Below are positions 53,462-60,555 of a DNA stretch of 64,000 nucleotides, piece by piece. The DNA is from Candidatus Eiseniibacteriota bacterium (lineage in GTDB: Bacteria > Orphanbacterota > Orphanbacteria > Orphanbacterales > Orphanbacteraceae), in the NCBI GenBank assembly GCA_029262235.1, contig JAJCZU010000001.1, positions 29,916-93,915 on the forward strand, given 5' to 3'. The stretch's first letter is position 1, and each line of letters begins with the position of its first letter. The notes under the pieces are model-generated. The model was not told where the DNA came from. It saw nothing but the letters and a program-made list of their open reading frames with translations, and did not search any database. A program made the translations under genes and the position numbers.

Positions 53462-54070
53462 ATGAAGTTCACGGGTGCTAAAGTGAAGCTCTCCCGCTCG
53501 CTCGGGATCGCCTTGACGCCGAAGGCGAGCAAGTACATGGAGAGACGCCCCTACGGTCCGGGCGAACATGGACCTCCCCATCTTTCGCGACGCTCCAAGA
53601 CGTCGCCCTACAAGCAGCAGCTGATCGAAAAGCAGCGGCTTCGCGCACAGTACAACGTGCACGAAAAGCAGATGGTCAACTATTACAAGAAAGCCGCCGC
53701 GAAGACCGGCAACACCGGGGACAACCTGGTCGCCCTTCTCGAGTCGCGTCTCGACGCCCTCGTTCTGCGTGGCGGTCTGGCGAACTCGATTTACGCGGCG
53801 CGCCAGTTCGTGAACCACGGACACATCAGCGTGAACGGAAAGCGTGTGAACATTCCCGCGTTCTCCGCGTCGCCGGGTGATGTGATCACCGTTGCGGAGA
53901 AGAGCAGAAAGATGCTCCCGTTTCAGCAGGTTCCGTACACGACGAACCAGCCCGACTACATCCAGTTCGACAAAGCGGCGATGTCGGTCACGTACACGCG
54001 CATACCGGAACGTGAAGACGTGCCCGTGATCTGCGAAGTACCGCTCGTCGTCGAATACTACTCGAAGTAG
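53462..54070 (+). CDS. rpsD: 30S ribosomal protein S4, zinc-free type
   Basis: A 202-residue S4, which binds 16S rRNA early in small-subunit assembly. Recognisable are YMERRPYGPGEHGP, KQRLRAQYNVHEKQMVNYYKKA, the S4 RNA-binding domain LESRLDALVLRGGLANSIYAARQFVNHGHISVNG, and PEREDVPVICEVPLVVEYYSK. The N-terminus (KFTGAKVKLSRSLG) lacks the zinc-ribbon cysteines of the Cys-plus form. The start follows AGGAG at six bases; an out-of-frame ATG overlaps it. It is monocistronic, with its own promoter and terminator, away from the usual alpha operon. Confidence 0.97.
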   Translation: MKFTGAKVKLSRSLGIALTPKASKYMERRPYGPGEHGPPHLSRRSKTSPYKQQLIEKQRLRAQYNVHEKQMVNYYKKAAAKTGNTGDNLVALLESRLDALVLRGGLANSIYAARQFVNHGHISVNGKRVNIPAFSASPGDVITVAEKSRKMLPFQQVPYTTNQPDYIQFDKAAMSVTYTRIPEREDVPVICEVPLVVEYYSK

Positions 54071-54116
54071 CAAGCGAGCACGGGCGCGCAGGCGCTCAGT
54101 TCTTTACGAGCAATCG

Positions 54117-54149
54117 AAAGCCCGCCGGCAAATGTCGGCGGGCTTTTTT
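54117..54149 (+). terminator. Intrinsic terminator of rpsD
   Basis: A stem of about 10 bp (AAGCCCGCCG with CGGCGGGCTT) with a short loop is followed by six T residues, 50 bases after the rpsD stop. Confidence 0.93.
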
Positions 54150-54182
54150 CGTTCCCCGGGAACCCGGAGTAGTGATCGTCCG

Positions 54183-54398
54183 ATGACTTCCCTGCACGAT
54201 GAAAATCCGTTCGCTTTTCGAATCACGAAAGACGGTCGCGTTCTGATCAGCTGGTACGGGAAACAGGTCGTCACTCTGAAGGGCGTCGATGCGCGGAAGT
54301 TCCAGGCGCGGGTGGAGCGAGCTTCGTCCGAAGAAGAACGTCAACTGCTGATGGCGAGGGTGACCGGGAACTTCAAGCGCGGGAACGAGCGGGCGTAG
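54183..54398 (+). CDS. Small protein of 71 residues, unknown function
   Basis: A 71-residue protein without a recognised family. It is compact and likely folded: a beta-type start (NPFAFRITKDGRVLISWYGKQVVTLKG) then a basic helix (DARKFQARVERASSEEERQLLMARVTGNF). No signal peptide or membrane segment. A weak GGAG lies 14 bases before the ATG. It is between the rpsD terminator and the converging sppA gene, one base from the latter's stop. Codon use is like its neighbours, which supports it being real. Confidence 0.65.
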   Translation: MTSLHDENPFAFRITKDGRVLISWYGKQVVTLKGVDARKFQARVERASSEEERQLLMARVTGNFKRGNERA

Positions 54399-54399
54399 C

Positions 54400-56151
54400 C
54401 TACTCTCCCACCTCACGGAACGGCATCACGGCCCAGAACTCGCGCGCCGCGCTTCGCACCTGCCAGGCGGCCGGCGCGGGGATGCCGTATTCCGCCAGCA
54501 TCGTCTTCAGTTCACTCGCAAGCGATGAGCGGATCATGAAGTTGCCGTCGCGCAGCTTCTCCCAGAACGTGCGTTCCCTGGGGTAGAAGTGCAGCTTCAC
54601 GGCTTCTTCGGGGTCGAGCTCGGCGAGTTCGAGCGCGAGCGATACGGCTTCCTTGACGCCCCCGATGCGGTCGACGAGGCCGTGGTCGTACGCGTCGCCC
54701 CCGGACCAGACGCGCCCGCCGGCGATTCTGTCGACGTCGGCAACGGCGATATTGCGCCCGAGCGAAACGCGTGTCAGGAACTCTTCGTAGCTGTGGTCGA
54801 TCCCGCGCTGGATCTTTTCGCGCTCGGATTCATTCCAGGCGTCGGGGGACTGAAACGTGCCGGCGTTTTCGCCGCGCGTGAACTCTTCGATATGAATGCC
54901 GAGCTTGTCGTAGAGCCCGTCCCATGTCGGACGCAGCGCGAAGACGCCGATCGATCCCGTAACGGTATTGCGGTCGGCCAGGATCGCGTCGGCGCCGGCC
55001 GAAACCCAGTAGCCGCCTGACGCGGCCACGTCGCCCATGGAAACGACGACGGGTTTCTTCATCTTGGCGGATTCGACGGCGCGCCAGATTTCGTCGGACG
55101 CCATCACGGAGCCGCCGGGGCTCGAAACGCGCAGCACGATGGCCGTGATCTTGCCGTCGCCGGCGGCCTTCAGGATCGACTCGGAGATCGTCTCGGAACC
55201 GGCAACACGCGAGTAACCCGACTCGCTCGGGCCGGGCATGATATCGCCCGCGATGAACACGATCGCCACGCCTTCGCTCGCGAACCCGGGGTCGAGCGCG
55301 CCGGCGTCACGATACTCCTCGAGCCCGAAGGACATCGTTTCGCCGTCTTCATGAATGTCGAGCAGCCGTTCGTAGTCGCCCCAGAAGAGCAGCTCGTCGA
55401 CGAGGCCGGCTTCGAGCGCCTCGGTCGCGATCGTGTACGGCCCGGCGCTGACCGCCGCGCTCGCCTCTTCGAACGTCATGCCGCGCCCTTCGGCGATCGC
55501 CTCGAGATACGCTTCGTATCGTGCGTCGAGCAGCGCGTCGATCTGCTCGCGATACGGCTCGGACATCGAGTCTTTGATATACGTTTCGGGATACGACTTG
55601 TACTTGCCCGCGGTCACGGCTTCCCATTTGATGTCGGCTTTCCCGAACAGGTTCTTCAGAAACTGGATCTCGGCATACATGCCGTCGACGAGCAGCATGC
55701 CGGCCGGAGCCAGTACGATTTTCGATGCCGCTGTAGAAATGAAGTAAGGAAGATCGAGCGTGGCGTCCATGTGCACTTCGACGGGCTTGCCCGCGGCGCG
55801 AATGGCGAGAAGGGCGCTTCGGATCTCCTCGGCTTTGCCCCAGCCGACGCCCGCGATTCCGCCGGCCCGCACGACCACGCGCTCGATACGATCGTCAACG
55901 GCCGCCGCGCGCAGCAGATAGACCGCTTCGGTCAGGTTCACGGGGCGGTCACCAAACACGGCGTCCTGAATGGACGAGTGGTGCACTTCGGTCAGTTCGC
56001 GGCGCAGATCGCAGACGAAAACGGAGCCGGATTCGATCGACGGACCGCCGCCCTGGAATATTGCATAGAGCATGACGCCGCCCGCGGCGAAGAGCCCGAG
56101 CAGCAGAAACAGGAAAAAAAGAACGACGACAAGTGTGCGTTTTCCGGCCAT
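54400..56151 (-). CDS. sppA: Signal peptide peptidase SppA, long form
   Basis: A 583-residue membrane-anchored peptidase that degrades signal peptides. A single N-terminal membrane helix (residues ~5-33) precedes two crotonase-like repeats. The catalytic Lys is in VTAGKYKSYPETYIKDSM (first repeat) and the nucleophile Ser in VVSMGDVAASGGYWVSAGAD (second), with SSPGGSVMASDEIW between, as in the tandem 67-kDa form of E. coli. ATG 56151 is supported by the hydrophobic start; a longer frame upstream is unconserved. It converges with the 71-residue gene. Confidence 0.95.
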   Translation of the reverse strand: MAGKRTLVVVLFFLFLLLGLFAAGGVMLYAIFQGGGPSIESGSVFVCDLRRELTEVHHSSIQDAVFGDRPVNLTEAVYLLRAAAVDDRIERVVVRAGGIAGVGWGKAEEIRSALLAIRAAGKPVEVHMDATLDLPYFISTAASKIVLAPAGMLLVDGMYAEIQFLKNLFGKADIKWEAVTAGKYKSYPETYIKDSMSEPYREQIDALLDARYEAYLEAIAEGRGMTFEEASAAVSAGPYTIATEALEAGLVDELLFWGDYERLLDIHEDGETMSFGLEEYRDAGALDPGFASEGVAIVFIAGDIMPGPSESGYSRVAGSETISESILKAAGDGKITAIVLRVSSPGGSVMASDEIWRAVESAKMKKPVVVSMGDVAASGGYWVSAGADAILADRNTVTGSIGVFALRPTWDGLYDKLGIHIEEFTRGENAGTFQSPDAWNESEREKIQRGIDHSYEEFLTRVSLGRNIAVADVDRIAGGRVWSGGDAYDHGLVDRIGGVKEAVSLALELAELDPEEAVKLHFYPRERTFWEKLRDGNFMIRSSLASELKTMLAEYGIPAPAAWQVRSAAREFWAVMPFREVGE

Positions 56152-56265
56152 GAACAGAACCACTCCATCAGGTGGCGGGTGTCGAAAAGGTAGCTCATCC
56201 GCGCATTTCGCGCTAACCTCGTCACTATACATGCTTCGAGCGTGTACCTCTCCCGAAAGGGCACC

Positions 56266-58119
56266 ATGATGACCACCCGATTTTTGATGATTTTCAGAGC
56301 GGCGCGCCGGGCGGCGATTCCCGCCTCGATGACGGCGCTTGCGCTTCTGCTGTTCGCGCCGGGTCCGGCCGGCGCCGATGCCCGCACGGAGTACTTCACG
56401 GCGCTCGCGAACGAAACCGTACCTGCGCGGATCCAGGCGCTCGATCGCTATCTCACGCAGTACCCCGCGGGCACATGGAGCGAGCAGGCGCGCGCGGCGT
56501 ATCTCGCGCTGGCGCTCAGCGAGGAAGTGTCCGGACGCCTGGACATACCGGGCTCGCAAAGCTCGGCCGATGGAATCGGCTCGCAAAGCTCGGCCGACAG
56601 AATCGAACGCGAGGCGAAGGCGTTTCTGGACGAAGCGCCTTCCGATCCGGAACGGCTTCTGCTCGCGAGCGAAATCTTTTCACGTTTCAAGCGCGGCGAC
56701 GGTCTTGCGCTCCCGTACGCGGAGAGGGCGCTCGAGTACCTGCAGGCGATGAATCGGCCCGCCGAAGTGTCAGAAGACGAGTGGCCCGAAGCGCTCGCTA
56801 CACGCGTCGCCCGTGCGCGCTACGCGATCGGGCTCGCACACGCCCGGAGCGCGGCGTGGCTCGCGGCCTATGACGAGATGCGCGAAGCGTCGGCGTGGCT
56901 TGCGCTCGACGAACGTTTTCGCGCGGAGTACGAAACGGTGGCCGCGCGCGCGGGGAAAGATGCGGCGTATACGGAAACGGCCCGCCGCGACCGCGATCGG
57001 CGTGCAGTGCTTGGCGCCACCGATCGCGCGGAGCAGACCCGCCTCGCGGAAGCCTTTATCCGCGCCTACGATCCGGAAAAGCCGCATCGGGAAATGCGCT
57101 TTCTGCTGCTGAAGAACGATCTCGCTGCCGGCAACGCGAAACGCGCGATCGCGACCGCCGACCAGATCGCGCGTCAGTCCGAGTCGCCCCCGGTGTTCAG
57201 CGCGCTCGCGTTCGCGCTGGCCGATGCCGGCGTCGGCCTCGACGAAGCGATCGTGTACGGGGAGAAGGCGCTCGCGCTCGTGACGGCGCGCGCGCGCGAC
57301 CCGCAGACGCCCGCCGGCGACCTGCCCACGCTGAACCGCGATCTGCAGCTCGTGAACGACGCGCTCGGCTGGGCGCACTACAAGCGCGGGAACGACACGC
57401 AGGCGCTCGAATATCTCACGCAGGCGGTCAACGCGGATTACCCGGAGGTACACGCCCATTACGGGCTCGCTCTCGAGCGCGTAGGCAAGACTTACGACGC
57501 CGCGGTTCATCTGGCCGACGCGCGCGTCGGGGGCGTGACCGCCGTAGAGGAAGCGCTCGAGCGGATCCGGCGCCGTGACCTGGCGGCCCGCAACCTGATC
57601 GACGACCGCGTGCGCGGCGCCGAGCGTGAAATCCGCACGCGCGTGAGGCGCGCGGTCAACGCGCCCGCGATGCCCGATTTCGATCTTGTGTCCCTTGCCG
57701 GCAGCACGACGAAGCGGAGTGATCTCGCCGGCCGGCCGTATATCGTGGCGTTCTGGACATCGTGGTGCGGACCGTGCGGCGACGCGATGCCCGTGCTTGC
57801 GAAGCTCGGCGAAAACGGACGCGGCGATCGCGATGTCCCCATCGGCCCGGTCCGTATTCTGCACCTGACCGCCGATCGCGATCCGTGGTCGGCCCGCGCC
57901 TTCGCGACCCGGAACGCGCTTCCGTTCGAAGACGTGCTGTTTCTTTCGAGCGATCCCGACCGCCAGGAGGCGCTTGCGGACGCCCTCTCTCTTGCATCGC
58001 TCCCGCTCTTTCTGCTGGTCGATGCGAACGGAAACGTCGCCTATCGCATGGACGGATACGACGGGAACGCGTTCGCATTCGACATCACGGTCAGGGAGTG
58101 GCTGAAGGAGGCATTTTGA
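56266..58119 (+). CDS. Exported TPR protein with C-terminal thioredoxin-like domain
   Basis: A 617-residue protein. ATG 56266 follows CGAAAGGG; a signal peptide ends near PAGADA. Residues ~40-480 are helical and TPR-like (GWAHYKRGNDTQALEYLTQAV, YGLALERVGKTYDAAVHL). Residues ~485-617 form a TlpA/ResA-type thioredoxin fold with PDFDLVSLAG, AFWTSWCGPCGDAMPVL (active-site CxxC) and the cis-Pro segment ASLPLFLLVDANG. It probably reduces or exchanges thiols outside the cytoplasm. It overlaps the histidine kinase gene by four bases. A 27-base in-frame duplication lies at 56551-56604. Confidence 0.88.
   Translation: MMTTRFLMIFRAARRAAIPASMTALALLLFAPGPAGADARTEYFTALANETVPARIQALDRYLTQYPAGTWSEQARAAYLALALSEEVSGRLDIPGSQSSADGIGSQSSADRIEREAKAFLDEAPSDPERLLLASEIFSRFKRGDGLALPYAERALEYLQAMNRPAEVSEDEWPEALATRVARARYAIGLAHARSAAWLAAYDEMREASAWLALDERFRAEYETVAARAGKDAAYTETARRDRDRRAVLGATDRAEQTRLAEAFIRAYDPEKPHREMRFLLLKNDLAAGNAKRAIATADQIARQSESPPVFSALAFALADAGVGLDEAIVYGEKALALVTARARDPQTPAGDLPTLNRDLQLVNDALGWAHYKRGNDTQALEYLTQAVNADYPEVHAHYGLALERVGKTYDAAVHLADARVGGVTAVEEALERIRRRDLAARNLIDDRVRGAEREIRTRVRRAVNAPAMPDFDLVSLAGSTTKRSDLAGRPYIVAFWTSWCGPCGDAMPVLAKLGENGRGDRDVPIGPVRILHLTADRDPWSARAFATRNALPFEDVLFLSSDPDRQEALADALSLASLPLFLLVDANGNVAYRMDGYDGNAFAFDITVREWLKEAF
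56551..56604 (+). repeat. 27-base in-frame tandem duplication in the TPR-thioredoxin gene
   Basis: Units 56551-56577 and 56578-56604 share their first 20 bases and encode GSQSSADGI and GSQSSADRI. Confidence 0.92.
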
Positions 58120-60062
58120 CCCCGAAGAAGAAGATGACCGAAAGCGGCACTCGCTTCGAAACGCTCATCGAATCGAGAAGGGCGCTCTACGAGAATTCGC
58201 CGCTCGCGATTCTCGAGTGGGACTGGGAGGGGAAGCTTCTCGTGTGGGCGGGCCGTGCCGAGGAACTGTTCGGCTGGAAAGCGGAAGAGGTCGTCGGAAA
58301 GCGCTGGGACGAAACCGGGTTTTTCCTCGAGGACGATCTGGCTCTGGTTCGCACGAACCTCGACGAACTGCGCAAGAAGCCTTATTCCAATCAGCTCAGC
58401 CGGCATCGCACGAAAGACGGTCGCACGGTCTATTGCGAGTGGTTCAACTCGATCCTGTTCGACGAGGGCAGGCGGGCCGGCCATGTGATCTCCTACGTGC
58501 AGGACGTGACGGACCGGCGCCAGGCGGAGAAACGGCTCATCGAAAGCCATGATCGCTTCGAGAAGATCGCGGCGCAGATACCGGGCGGAATCGGGCAGCG
58601 GATCGTGACCGAGGACGGGAAGCAGTATTTTTCGTATCTCAGCCCGGGCGCGCAGAAGCTTCTCGGCGTGACGTGGGAGGAGGCGCAGAAGGACGCGAGC
58701 GTCGTTGCCCGCAATATTCATCCCGAGGACCGGGCCCGGTTCGCGGAGTCGGTAACGTACGCGGCCCGTTCCATGAAACCCGTGAACTGGCAGGGACGAT
58801 TCGTCGACGGCCCGGAAGTGCGATGGATCCAGATCATGTCGCAGCCGACGGCCCGGCCCGAAGGCGGGATCGTTTTCGACGGTTTCGTGACGGACGTCAC
58901 CTGGCGGAAGCTCGCGGAGGAAGCGCTCGCGATCAGCGAAGAGCGGCTCCAGTTCGCGATTGACGGCGCACAGGACGGTGTATGGGACTGGGACGTGCGG
59001 ACGGGCAAAGTCATCTTCAGCGAGCGGTGGGCTGGCATGCTCGGTTACGACGTGCGCGACCTCGCCCAGGATTTTTCGACCTGGGAATCCCTCGTTCACC
59101 CGGATGACATTGCCGGTTCGATGGAAAAGATCGAGCGCCATCTGTCCGGCCGGGACGAATATTACGAGACGGAATTCCGCATGAAAGACAGCGACGGCCA
59201 GTGGCGCTGGATACTCGCGCGCGGCAAAATCGTAAAGAGAACGGAAGATGGCGAGCCGCTCCGCATGACCGGTACGCACAAGGACATTCAGCAGGAGAAG
59301 ATCGACGCGGAAACGCGCGTGCGGCTCGAGCGCCAGCTGGCCGAGGCGCGCACGATGCAGGCGCTCGGCGTCATGGCCGGCGGCGTGGCCCACGACTTCA
59401 ATAACATCCTGACTGCCATTATCGGGTTCTCCGAGCTGCTGAAGCACGACCTGGTCGATGATGAAGAATCGCTCGAGAACGTGAACGAAGTGCTGATCGC
59501 GAGCAAGCGGGCGAAAGTGATCATTCAGGAGCTCATTACGTTCAGCCGGACGGGCCGTCTGAATCGCAAACCCGCGCTCGTGAGCGGCGCAGTCGACCGC
59601 GCACTCTCTCTGGCCGGCTCGAAGCTCATGAAGAACGTCGAGATCAGGACGCAGATCATGGACGACGAGCCCGATGTGCTGCTCGACAAATCGCAGATCG
59701 ATCGCGCCCTGATGAACCTCGTGCTGAACTCGGCCCAGGCGATCGGCATGGACGGAGGCTGGATCGAGATCAAGGTCGAATCGATCACGTTCAGCGAAAG
59801 CGGAGAGGGGAACGAGATCACGCTCAGCCCCGGGCGCTATGTTCGTCTCGTCGTCAGTGATAATGGCGGCGGCATGACGGCCGACGTGAAAAAGCGGGTT
59901 TTCGAGCCGTTTTATTCCACAAAACCGTCGTCCATCGGGATCGGTCTCGGCCTCGCCGTGGTGCAGGGAATCGTAAGCGCGCATCACGGGGCGATCACGG
60001 TCGAAACCGAGTCCGGTGACGGGACGAGTGTCTCCATTTTCCTGCCGTGTTTCGTGAAATAA
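58116..60062 (+). CDS. PAS-domain sensor histidine kinase
   Basis: A 648-residue kinase with no membrane helix, so cytoplasmic. Three PAS domains (~15-140, ~145-270, ~275-400) with PAC-type ends (VISYVQDVTDRRQAEK, RMTGTHKDIQQEK) precede the HisKA phosphoacceptor GVMAGGVAHDFNNILTAIIG and the ATPase N box LMNLVLNSAQAIG, G1 DNGGGM and G2 GIGLGLAVVQGIVSAHHG. There is no receiver domain and no response regulator nearby, so it is probably an orphan. The TTG start at 58116 follows AAGGAGG and overlaps the TPR-thioredoxin stop, which ties the two genes together; an ATG at 58134 is possible. Confidence 0.93.
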   Translation: MTPKKKMTESGTRFETLIESRRALYENSPLAILEWDWEGKLLVWAGRAEELFGWKAEEVVGKRWDETGFFLEDDLALVRTNLDELRKKPYSNQLSRHRTKDGRTVYCEWFNSILFDEGRRAGHVISYVQDVTDRRQAEKRLIESHDRFEKIAAQIPGGIGQRIVTEDGKQYFSYLSPGAQKLLGVTWEEAQKDASVVARNIHPEDRARFAESVTYAARSMKPVNWQGRFVDGPEVRWIQIMSQPTARPEGGIVFDGFVTDVTWRKLAEEALAISEERLQFAIDGAQDGVWDWDVRTGKVIFSERWAGMLGYDVRDLAQDFSTWESLVHPDDIAGSMEKIERHLSGRDEYYETEFRMKDSDGQWRWILARGKIVKRTEDGEPLRMTGTHKDIQQEKIDAETRVRLERQLAEARTMQALGVMAGGVAHDFNNILTAIIGFSELLKHDLVDDEESLENVNEVLIASKRAKVIIQELITFSRTGRLNRKPALVSGAVDRALSLAGSKLMKNVEIRTQIMDDEPDVLLDKSQIDRALMNLVLNSAQAIGMDGGWIEIKVESITFSESGEGNEITLSPGRYVRLVVSDNGGGMTADVKKRVFEPFYSTKPSSIGIGLGLAVVQGIVSAHHGAITVETESGDGTSVSIFLPCFVK

Positions 60063-60178
60063 AGTGCGCATTGTGTGATTGCGTTTCCGCCCTTTCGAAT
60101 TCCGGCCCGAAATTCCCTTCGCCAATCTGTTGCAAATACGTCGCTTTCGACTTTCTCAAATCGGCGACCATTTTTTCT

Positions 60179-60207
60179 TTGACAGGATCTGGACTCAAAG
60201 ATTAGAT
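60179..60207 (+). promoter_or_regulatory. Candidate nrdJ promoter
   Basis: TTGACA (60179-60184), a 17-base spacer and TTAGAT (60202-60207) give a near-consensus promoter. The resulting leader to GTG 60556 would be about 340 bases, long enough for regulation. Confidence 0.55.
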
Positions 60208-60328
60208 TCCGAAACTACCAGTAGATGTTGTGCCTATCGGTGGCGCTAAGCACTATATGTAGAGTCCTTTGTTCCGGATCTCTCATCGGAATTAAGAACT
60301 ATTCAGAGCTAACTTATTGGTATTAAGT

Positions 60329-60352
60329 CGGTTATCTGAAAACAGACAACCG
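60329..60352 (+). other. Hairpin in the nrdJ leader
   Basis: Arms CGGTTATCTG and CAGACAACCG pair over ten positions with one mismatch around an AAAA loop. No T-run follows, so it is not an intrinsic terminator. Confidence 0.5.
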
Positions 60353-60555
60353 GACGGCTGAGGATTCTTGTCTCCGGCTCAAAATTGCTTGACATTTGTT
60401 TAGTGTTTGTTGAGACTCGGTCCCCCGTCCCGACGAAAAACAGCTTGGATTACGAGATCTTCGACGGCTCCCTTGCCCGGGTGGATCCGCCGACGATTTT
60501 ACCTGTTTATGCAGACCGGCAAACCTGCAGCATTGCAACCCAGGGGGGGAACGAA

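Larger units (their letters stand above)
60063..60555 (+). other. 493-base A/T-richer region upstream of nrdJ
   Basis: No gene is seen. It is visibly more A/T-rich than the rest of the window. It holds a likely promoter (60179-60207), a hairpin (60329-60352), a second weak TTGACA (60389-60394), and an alternative in-frame start for nrdJ at 60385 whose 57 residues are not typical. No NrdR box pair or B12 riboswitch core was recognised. Confidence 0.6.

Noticed and set aside
58041..60125. Minus-strand open frame of 694 codons opposite the histidine kinase
   Set aside because: The plus-strand frame has intact PAS, HisKA and ATPase motifs; the antisense frame is a by-product of GC-rich codon use.
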